From contig JANTGM010000016.1 in assembly GCA_024762925.1 (NCBI GenBank), positions 18,501 to 82,500 of the forward strand: a stretch of 64,000 bases of DNA, in the 5' to 3' direction. The stretch is from Kofleriaceae bacterium. GTDB taxonomy: Bacteria > Myxococcota_A > Polyangia > Haliangiales > Haliangiaceae. A program made the position numbers and the translations under genes. A model generated the notes under the pieces. The model was not told the origin of the DNA. It made no database searches and worked only from the letters and a program-made list of their open reading frames with translations. This document shows positions 8,314 to 15,105 of the stretch, piece after piece (positions within the stretch are counted from its first letter, which is position 1; each line of letters opens with the position of its first letter).

Positions 8314-8655
8314 ATGTCGAGTGAGCACACAGTACAAGTCACTGCCGAGAATTTCGAAGAAGAAGTCACCAAGTCAACCGAGCCTGTTATCATCGACTTC
8401 TGGGCGCCTTGGTGCGGCCCCTGCCGAATGATTGGTCCCGTATTGGACGAGCTCGCTCCAAAGTACAAAGGCCGAGTGAAGGTTGCGAAGGTCAATGTTG
8501 ATGAGCAGCCGGGGCTTGCTCAGAGTTTTCAAGTTCGAGGCATTCCTGCCCTCTACGCCGTGAAAGGTGGCGAGGTTGTGGACCAAATGGTGGGCTGGGG
8601 TGGCAAGAAGCGGCTTGAGGATGCACTTGAGAATCTTGCCAAGATGGGCGATTAA
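8314..8655 (+). CDS. trxA: Thioredoxin
   Basis: A 113-residue cytoplasmic thioredoxin. The active site WCGPC is at residues 33-37 in FWAPWCGPCRMIGPVLDE, and the cis-Pro loop RGIPALY follows at about 78. It donates electrons for disulphide reduction in proteins such as ribonucleotide reductase and peroxiredoxins. GGAG at 8305-8308 sits 5 bases before the ATG. A lipoamide-dehydrogenase-like flavoenzyme begins 8 bases after its stop, so the two are co-transcribed. Confidence 0.95.
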   Translation: MSSEHTVQVTAENFEEEVTKSTEPVIIDFWAPWCGPCRMIGPVLDELAPKYKGRVKVAKVNVDEQPGLAQSFQVRGIPALYAVKGGEVVDQMVGWGGKKRLEDALENLAKMGD

Positions 8656-8663
8656 TCCCAGCA

Positions 8664-10049
8664 ATGACAGATATTGACGTAGCGATCATCGGTGCAGGCA
8701 CGGCCGGTCTCAATGCATACAGAGCCGCCTCAAAGGCTGGGGCCAAGGCTTTGATGTTTGACCCGGGGCCTTTGGGTACGACCTGCGCTCGTGTTGGATG
8801 CATGCCTAGCAAACTTCTGATCTCCTCCGCTGAGGTTGTCCATAGTGCGCAAACCGCTGGCAACTTTGGGGTCAAGATAGCGGGCATTGAAGTTGATGGA
8901 GAGGCAGTCATGGCGCGCGTTCAAAACATGCGTGACGCCTTCGTCAACAAGACGATTCGCGGCATCGAACGCATTGAGGCTAAGGGGGGCCTCGTGCGCG
9001 AGATGGCGCGGCTTACGTCTTCAAATACGCTGAGCGCTGGGGAGAAGAGCTACAACGCCAATGCGATCGTAATCGCAACAGGCTCGCGCCCATGGACGCC
9101 ACCTCCCTACCGTTCTCTTTGCGAACGGCTTCTAAATACCGATCAGATCTTTGAGTTGCCAACCTTGCCCGAGAGCTTGCTTGTCGTTGGTGCGGGTGTA
9201 ATCGGCATTGAATTGGCGATGGCCTTTGCGAGGTTAGGAGTTCGCATAACAGTTGTTGAACTCGAAGGTCGACTCGCTGGAATCGCCGACCCTGTGGTCC
9301 GTGACAGTGCGTATCAGATTTTCTCTGAGGAGCTGGATTTGCAGATTCGTCACGAATTTGGCAGCGTGCAGCTTGAGAACGACCGGGTGAGACTGCAGTT
9401 TGTCGATGACGACGGGCGAGCACGCGATGAGCAGTACGAGTACGCCCTGGTGGCCACTGGACGCAGGCCCAACCTGGAGAGGCTGGGACTTGAGTCCTTG
9501 GGGCTTGGCGATGCAGACGAAATCCTGGCTTCGATTGATCCAGCGACCGCGAGGGTGGGAACGGCGAGCATCTTCATGGCGGGCGACGTGACCGGCACGC
9601 GAACTCTCCTGCACGAGGCCACCGACGAAGGCAGCATTGCGGGAGAGAACGCTGCTCGCCATCCAGAGCAACCGCGTCACGCCGAGCGCAAGACACCGCT
9701 TGGCATTGTCTTCTCGGAACCCCAGATTGCCACTGTGGGCTGTTCTTTCGACGAGCTGCCAGACGATGTGATTGTGGCTGAAACTGACTTCGCAAACCAA
9801 TCCCGCGCCAAGGTGCTTGGTCGGGCGAAGGGCTGTCTGCGGATGTACTCTGCTCGAAGCGATGGCAGGTTGCTGGGCGCAACCGCCTTTGGCCCGGATG
9901 CGGAATACCTAGGACACCTTCTGGCGTCATTGGTGGATTCGGGCATGACCGCAAGGGAGGCGCTAAGGCTACCGTACTATCATCCGACAGTCGTTGAGGC
10001 GGTTCAGAGCGTTCTAAGGAAACTTCTTAGTTCTAAGGAGACCTCTTAA
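8664..10049 (+). CDS. Dihydrolipoamide-dehydrogenase-like flavin disulphide reductase
   Basis: A 461-residue class I pyridine nucleotide-disulphide oxidoreductase. FAD motif IIGAGTAG (8-15), redox pair C41-x4-C46 in TTCARVGCMPSK, NAD-binding VVGAGVIGIE in the middle, FAD-binding AGDVTG near 300, and the C-terminal His-Glu pair in YYHPTVVEAVQS. Family members oxidise dihydrolipoamide with NAD+. The cysteine spacing and C-terminal dimer domain are those of Lpd, not low-molecular-weight thioredoxin reductase. No 2-oxoacid dehydrogenase subunits are nearby; the neighbour is thioredoxin, so the true substrate may be another disulphide. Lpd for central metabolism may lie elsewhere. Confidence 0.85.
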   Translation: MTDIDVAIIGAGTAGLNAYRAASKAGAKALMFDPGPLGTTCARVGCMPSKLLISSAEVVHSAQTAGNFGVKIAGIEVDGEAVMARVQNMRDAFVNKTIRGIERIEAKGGLVREMARLTSSNTLSAGEKSYNANAIVIATGSRPWTPPPYRSLCERLLNTDQIFELPTLPESLLVVGAGVIGIELAMAFARLGVRITVVELEGRLAGIADPVVRDSAYQIFSEELDLQIRHEFGSVQLENDRVRLQFVDDDGRARDEQYEYALVATGRRPNLERLGLESLGLGDADEILASIDPATARVGTASIFMAGDVTGTRTLLHEATDEGSIAGENAARHPEQPRHAERKTPLGIVFSEPQIATVGCSFDELPDDVIVAETDFANQSRAKVLGRAKGCLRMYSARSDGRLLGATAFGPDAEYLGHLLASLVDSGMTAREALRLPYYHPTVVEAVQSVLRKLLSSKETS

Positions 10050-10063
10050 AGTCTGCCAAAGAG

Positions 10064-10627
10064 CTAGCCTTTGCGAATCTTGCCGTAGATCTTGATTCCC
10101 ATCATAAGGACGATGGCAAAACCGAAAAATCCCAGGACGCCCCAAAGCGCATCGAGTCCTTGTTTGAAGACAGCAACAAAGACAATGGCCACCAACAAGA
10201 GTGTGGCCACTTCGTTCCAAATGCGAAGTGCTTTGGATGACCACGTGCTCTCACCCGCCCTAAGTTGACGGTAGATTCGATGCGAGACCAGGTGATAGAT
10301 CACAAGCAGTGCGACGAGTGTTAGCTTGATGTGAACCCACGGTAGGTTCCAGAGTTTGTATTGGTAGAGTAGCCATAGGCCAAAGCCCACAGTTGCGATC
10401 ATGGATGGCCAGGTGATTCCAAACCACAAGCGCCTGGTCATGATTGCGAGTTGCGCCTCGAGAATGTCGCGAACTTCTGGAGGTTTCTCCTGCGCTTCGA
10501 CGCGGTAGATGAAGAGCCGAATTGCGTAGAACAGTCCTGCAAACCAGCAGACGAATCCAATGACGTGAAGTGCTTTTGCGAGGGGATACACGAGGCGGCT
10601 ACGTTCTACCGTTCCGCGAATCAGCAA
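10064..10627 (-). CDS. hemJ: Protoporphyrinogen oxidase HemJ
   Basis: An integral membrane protein of 187 residues with about five membrane segments. HemJ oxidises protoporphyrinogen IX to protoporphyrin IX in haem synthesis in bacteria lacking HemG or HemY. Signature elements are the N-terminal LAKALHVIGFVCWFAGLFY, holding the conserved His of helix 1, and WVHIKLTLV with the conserved Lys in helix 3. The start is uncertain: TTG 10627 opens the frame, but GTG 10591 gives an N-terminus nearer to the usual length. It points toward and ends close to lpd, convergently. Confidence 0.88.
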   Translation of the reverse strand: MLIRGTVERSRLVYPLAKALHVIGFVCWFAGLFYAIRLFIYRVEAQEKPPEVRDILEAQLAIMTRRLWFGITWPSMIATVGFGLWLLYQYKLWNLPWVHIKLTLVALLVIYHLVSHRIYRQLRAGESTWSSKALRIWNEVATLLLVAIVFVAVFKQGLDALWGVLGFFGFAIVLMMGIKIYGKIRKG

Positions 10628-10729
10628 TCCACGAGCAATTCGTGCGAATCTCAGAAACCGGCTGATGCAGGGCCCGCCTCAATCGCTAAGGTTCTGAAAT
10701 CAATGAGTCGGTGGATGCGAGAGCAATCG

Positions 10730-11485
10730 CTAGAAGAAGAGCAGCTTGATGGCCGCTGCAACAACAACAACGACAAGGACCGGGCGAATGAGGGCTGCAC
10801 CACGACTGAGGGTCGCGCCTGCACCAAGGTGACCACCAACCGACTGACCCACAGCAAGGATCAGTGCGTAGCCAATGTGAATCTTCGCGTTGATGCCAAA
10901 GACGACAATTGCAAGTGGCGTGAATGCCATCACGAGTACGACCTTTAGGATGTTGGCTCCGACCAGTGAATAGCCACCAGCCAAAACGAGGGCGGCCAAG
11001 AAAAGATAGCCGACCCCAGCCTGTGCCAGTCCTCCATAGAAACCAACGATCATAAGCGCAATGAAAAAGAGGAGGCGGCGGAACATAGTTCGCTGTGACT
11101 CTTTGTCTGCGAGGAACTTCTTTAGATCAATTGCGACGATCCCGCCGGCCACAAGGGTGATCCAGCCAATCATTGATTTGAAGTCGGTATCGGCCATGTT
11201 CGAAGCGACAAGCGCTCCGGAGATTGCACCCAACCAAACAGGCCAAACAAGAATGGCCACAGTCTTCCATGGGATTACCCCGGCTCGGTGATATCGAGTT
11301 GTTGCCACCAGACCTTGAGCGAGGATTGCAATGCGCAAGGTGCCATTTGCCGAAGTCGGAGGAATACCGATGAAGATGAGCAGAGGAAGCGTGATGAGTG
11401 AGCCACCGCCAGCAACGACATTTATGAAGCCCGCAACGAGGCCTCCTGCGGTTAGCGCAAGGGCTGGTAGCAGCGCAAGATCCAT
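10730..11485 (-). CDS. TauE/SafE family sulfite exporter / membrane permease
   Basis: A 251-residue membrane protein with about eight predicted helices. The first repeat AGFINVVAGGGSLITLP and the PPTSANGTLRIAIL segment are typical of TauE/SafE (DUF81); the usual Asn of ANGTNR is Leu here. Family members export sulfite, sulfoacetate or related organic anions. I chose ATG 11485 because it gives the classic N-terminus and lies 5 bases after the stop of the CBS gene; a longer frame to 11638 is a shadow of that gene. It is probably the last gene of an operon beginning at 14211. Confidence 0.88.
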   Translation of the reverse strand: MDLALLPALALTAGGLVAGFINVVAGGGSLITLPLLIFIGIPPTSANGTLRIAILAQGLVATTRYHRAGVIPWKTVAILVWPVWLGAISGALVASNMADTDFKSMIGWITLVAGGIVAIDLKKFLADKESQRTMFRRLLFFIALMIVGFYGGLAQAGVGYLFLAALVLAGGYSLVGANILKVVLVMAFTPLAIVVFGINAKIHIGYALILAVGQSVGGHLGAGATLSRGAALIRPVLVVVVVAAAIKLLFF

Positions 11486-11490
11486 CAGGC

Positions 11491-12306
11491 CTATGCGCCA
11501 CGTGCAGCGTACTTCGCGAAGTCGAGCCCTGAGAGAATGCCGCGCATGTGGCGATTCTCTGATGCAACGATTCTTCGTACGCGCATCCGAAGCCCCTGCT
11601 GTGCGGCTCGTTGCATGGTTGTCGAGACCGGCATGCAAATGAGTGCCGGGTCCATGGCTTCTTCCACACTGGTGTTGTCGTCGAGCTCGCGAGCTGCCAG
11701 CGCCTCAACTTGTGTGAAGACTCCAACCGGCCAATCGTTCTCGACGGCGATAAGGCCACTCACCTCGCTCTTCTCAAGTTGTTCGACTGCTGTCGCAACC
11801 GTCTGTTCAACATCAACGACAGAAATCGGTGATGTCATGAACTCCGAGATTGGCTCCTTTGCAGTCTGAGTGCGAAGAGAGCGCATGATATCGAGGGTAC
11901 TAAAAACACCGAGCATCCCATCACCTTTGACAAAGACTCTGTGAACATGTTGCTCGTGCATGGCCTTACTGGCTAGCGCAATGCTGTCATTGGGCGAGAC
12001 AGTGGCAACGTTGCGAGTCATGATTTCTGCGACGGCGGTTGGCGGAAACTCAAGAAGCACATGACGCGCATCTGCACTGCGCTCAAGTGCTGAGCTCGAT
12101 GCAGGATTGGAACTGCGGCGACCCACGCGAAGCAGATCGGTTCGCGAAACCACCCCAGCCAGGGTGTCGTTCTCCACAATCGCCAAGCATGAGATGCCTG
12201 CGTCGAGGAGGCGTTGGTACACGTCTGAGAGAGAATCTGTTGGTGCTGCGGCTTCTGCCGGCACGGACATGAAGTCGTGAACAGGAGTTTCTAGGAGTGT
12301 TCGCAT
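11491..12306 (-). CDS. Four-CBS-domain protein
   Basis: A 271-residue soluble protein made of two CBS pairs. Repeat starts are visible at VHDFMSVPAEAAAPTDSL, VAEIMTRNVATVSPNDSI, ISEFMTSPISVVDVEQTV and VEEAMDPALICMPVSTTM. CBS pairs bind adenosyl nucleotides (AMP, ATP, SAM) and act as energy sensors. There is no fused effector domain. It sits 12 bases after the GCS2-CBS gene, whose C-terminus carries two more CBS domains, so the two proteins may interact or read the same ligand. Confidence 0.9.
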   Translation of the reverse strand: MRTLLETPVHDFMSVPAEAAAPTDSLSDVYQRLLDAGISCLAIVENDTLAGVVSRTDLLRVGRRSSNPASSSALERSADARHVLLEFPPTAVAEIMTRNVATVSPNDSIALASKAMHEQHVHRVFVKGDGMLGVFSTLDIMRSLRTQTAKEPISEFMTSPISVVDVEQTVATAVEQLEKSEVSGLIAVENDWPVGVFTQVEALAARELDDNTSVEEAMDPALICMPVSTTMQRAAQQGLRMRVRRIVASENRHMRGILSGLDFAKYAARGA

Positions 12307-12318
12307 CGCTCTGAGAAG

Positions 12319-14211
12319 CTACGCTTTTAGGCGCGCTTCAAGCAAGCTCGAGGCAACGTCGAGTAGGTCGGTTTGCGTGATAAGTCCAACCAGCTTTTCG
12401 TTCTTCACCACCGGTAGGCAGCCAATTCGATGTTGGCGCATAAGGCGTAGTGCTTCGAGCGTGGCTGTGCTGGGCGAAACGGTGATTGGAGAACGCGTCA
12501 TCACATCTTTGACAGCCAGCGCTTCGCTCCGCTCTGAGGCACTTTTCGTGAGCTGCCTCAGAAGCGTGCGATGTGTGATGAGCCCAACGAGGCGACCGTC
12601 TTTGTCTTCGACGGGAACGTGTTTGATGTGGCGCCAATCCATGAGGCTGGCGGCCAGATCGAGCAAGTCCTCAGAGCTCACCGTGAACAAGTCGGTCACC
12701 ATGAAGTGCTCAACGCGTCGATACGATTCGGCAAAGTCGATGCTCGTATTGCATTTCCCCCACGAATGAACCGGCCGGTCGCGGTACTGCTCGCGGAGCA
12801 TATGAGCAGTTAGGGCGCGGGCTCGAACATCGAAGGGTTTGTTTGCATCTGATTGGGCAAGGGCTCCTAGCACCCATGAGGAGCCAGTTTGTCTGCGTTC
12901 GATCCGTTCCTCGACGATATCGAGGTACGAATCTGCCTCGGTCTTGTCCACGCCAACAGCGAAAAGCCCTTGACGCGCGAGGGGCAAGAGTCTGTCGCGA
13001 ATGAGCTCGCTGGCGGGAATTGTCGCGCCACCTTCCCATGAGAACTGTGCATCGAGACCTTCGCGGGCGCTGGCGAAGAAGTTTGCCTTGGCATCATCGA
13101 AAGAAAATGATCTCGAAATGTCTGAGAACTCTTCTGGTATTGCCATCATCAAGCCATAATAGAGGGCCGCATTGGCTACTTGGTCCGCGAGTGTTGGACC
13201 CGAAGGAAGGGCCCGGTTTTCGATGCGGAGGTGTGCCTTGCCCGCAAAGACACCGTAGCAAGCGCGATTCCAACACCAAACGGTGCCATTGTGCCCACGC
13301 AGGGCATAAAGCTCCGGGATGCCACCGGCTTTCGCGATCTCCAAGGAGCGCTCGGTTCCCATTGCAGGCATCATGATGCGGAAGCGCGCAATTTGCTCTC
13401 GGAGAATTTCTAAAACGCCGTTTTCGAGCCAGTGACTGCCAAATCCCACGCGAGGTGGCGTTCCTCGTGTCTTTTGGAGCGTTGAGCGCGAATCTACTGC
13501 GCCTTGAAATAGTGCAACGCGGTTCTCATGCCACAACCTGCGCCCAAAGGCGAGTGGTGAGTTGACCGCAGCAGCCAAGACAGGGCCCGTGATGAGCTGG
13601 GCTGTGTTGTGAAGCACTGTGAAATCGTCTGGATCAACTTGAAGATGGAGTTGGAAGCTACAATTGCTCGACTCCATCATCACCGAGTCACAGCTCGTAC
13701 TCAGTTCATCCTGCCCTCGGATGTCGATGTGAAATGGGCCGTTGCGCAAGGCGACGAGGTTTTCGTTTAGCGCTGTATACCGCGGTGCTGGCGTCATGTT
13801 CTCGAGGCCAAGGTCCGATTGCGCGAGGGTAGGCAAGAAGCCCGAGAGCACCACATCGGCGCCATGGCTGCTGGCTGCACCTCGCACAATGGAAACCAAT
13901 TCTCGCAGCTCGCGATGCATCGCAGAAAAGCACTTGCCCGAGAACATGAGCGGGGTGGCGTTTGCCTCAAGATTGAACCGTGCGAGCTCGCCGGTGATGC
14001 GTGAGTCGTTGGCGTCCTTTTGTACCTCGGGTCCTAGAGGTGCCGGATGCATCGCTCCATCAACTAAGAACATTTCCAGTTCTGCTCCGATGCGTCGAAT
14101 CCCTGTCTCGATGCGGTTGGCATCTAGCAAGACTTCGAGTGCTTGCAGGTCTTCGAGTAGCGCTGCGGTGTTCGCGCGGCGCTCTGCACCATCGAGAGAG
14201 TCATTGCTCAT
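12319..14211 (-). CDS. GCS2-type glutamate-cysteine-ligase-like enzyme fused to a CBS pair
   Basis: A 630-residue fusion. Residues ~1-490 have the glutamate-cysteine ligase type 2 / carboxylate-amine ligase pattern: GAELEMFLVD (43-52) is the conserved acidic ATP/Mg loop, with SSNCSFQLHLQV, AVNSPLAFGRRLWHENR and HLRIENRALPSGPT further on. Residues ~497-630 hold two CBS repeats (HFMVTDLFTVSSEDLL; VKDVMTRSPITVSPST). The enzyme part would ligate an amino group to a carboxylate such as glutamate with ATP; CBS attachment suggests control by adenosine nucleotides. Start ATG 14211 gives MSNDSLDG with no strong ribosome-binding site. Substrate identity is not visible. Confidence 0.88.
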   Translation of the reverse strand: MSNDSLDGAERRANTAALLEDLQALEVLLDANRIETGIRRIGAELEMFLVDGAMHPAPLGPEVQKDANDSRITGELARFNLEANATPLMFSGKCFSAMHRELRELVSIVRGAASSHGADVVLSGFLPTLAQSDLGLENMTPAPRYTALNENLVALRNGPFHIDIRGQDELSTSCDSVMMESSNCSFQLHLQVDPDDFTVLHNTAQLITGPVLAAAVNSPLAFGRRLWHENRVALFQGAVDSRSTLQKTRGTPPRVGFGSHWLENGVLEILREQIARFRIMMPAMGTERSLEIAKAGGIPELYALRGHNGTVWCWNRACYGVFAGKAHLRIENRALPSGPTLADQVANAALYYGLMMAIPEEFSDISRSFSFDDAKANFFASAREGLDAQFSWEGGATIPASELIRDRLLPLARQGLFAVGVDKTEADSYLDIVEERIERRQTGSSWVLGALAQSDANKPFDVRARALTAHMLREQYRDRPVHSWGKCNTSIDFAESYRRVEHFMVTDLFTVSSEDLLDLAASLMDWRHIKHVPVEDKDGRLVGLITHRTLLRQLTKSASERSEALAVKDVMTRSPITVSPSTATLEALRLMRQHRIGCLPVVKNEKLVGLITQTDLLDVASSLLEARLKA

Positions 14212-14355
14212 CGTGGCTTGATTGTTTCACAGATGCGTGAGCGCGCAAACGCATGAACGCAACTGCTGGCAGAGGAATTGGGGCTCTTCTGAGCGGTCGG
14301 AAAACGGAGTGACACTCACCGCCAATGGCCTCGCTGCAAATCCTGCGCATAAGGG

Positions 14356-15096
14356 TTAGCTGAGTGCGTCGACTAGCGCTTGTGAGAACCGGTGGACATC
14401 GCCTGGGTAGCGAGCCGAGATGTAGTTGCCGTCTTGCACGATGAAGCCACGCCCTGGCTTTTTTGGCGTGTCGCGAAAGAGAGGCTTTGGGCCGGTGAGA
14501 AACGCGCCTTCCTCGCCGAGCGCCTCGGTGACTTCACTTTGCACCGTTTGCGGGTAGGTGCGATAGTACGCACCGAGTTTGCGCTTTGTGACACGCCACG
14601 CAAACAACTCCATCGCCTCGGTGAGGGCTGTGGTCTGCCTTCCGAATAACACTGACTTTCCATCTTCACGCTTTGATCGGGCGGCAGCCACAACGCCGTG
14701 ACAAATCGCGCCGACAACCTTGTTGCTGGCAAAGAACGAAGCAATACAGCTGTGCAACGTGCTCGACTCTAGGTATGAGCGCATCTTTGGAGCGTGCCCA
14801 CCGGGCAAGACCAATGCATCGAACTCATCGGCAGAGACCTCTGCATAGGATTTTGGTGAGGTACACATGGCGTTCTCAAACTCGCGGTATGTCGTTCGGC
14901 CATTGCGGTCGGCTCGCAGCAAGAACCCCAGCGGTCCAAGCCCCTTCCCAGTGAGCACAATCGGATCCGCTGTCGCGGCGTTGCCATCTGGTGTGGCAAC
15001 CACAACTTCGACACCCGCGCTTGAGAGCATCTTCCAAGGTACTGCAGCTTCTGTCGGATCGAAGTCAGTATTCGGGATGGGCATGAGCACGCGCAT
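14356..15096 (-). CDS. DJ-1/PfpI family protein (class I glutamine-amidotransferase-like)
   Basis: A 246-residue Hsp31-like member of the DJ-1/PfpI superfamily. The nucleophile elbow AICHGVVA holds the conserved Cys, and the Glu that pairs with it is in FDPTEAAVPW near residue 17; LVLPGGHAPKM is the oxyanion strand. Relatives are holdases, glyoxalase III or deglycase-like enzymes, mostly tied to aldehyde or oxidative stress. It lies 10 bp from the antiporter end on the same strand and next to the GCS2-CBS enzyme, consistent with a thiol/carbonyl stress context. Confidence 0.88.
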   Translation of the reverse strand: MRVLMPIPNTDFDPTEAAVPWKMLSSAGVEVVVATPDGNAATADPIVLTGKGLGPLGFLLRADRNGRTTYREFENAMCTSPKSYAEVSADEFDALVLPGGHAPKMRSYLESSTLHSCIASFFASNKVVGAICHGVVAAARSKREDGKSVLFGRQTTALTEAMELFAWRVTKRKLGAYYRTYPQTVQSEVTEALGEEGAFLTGPKPLFRDTPKKPGRGFIVQDGNYISARYPGDVHRFSQALVDALS

Positions 15097-15105
15097 GCAA
15101 CAAGG

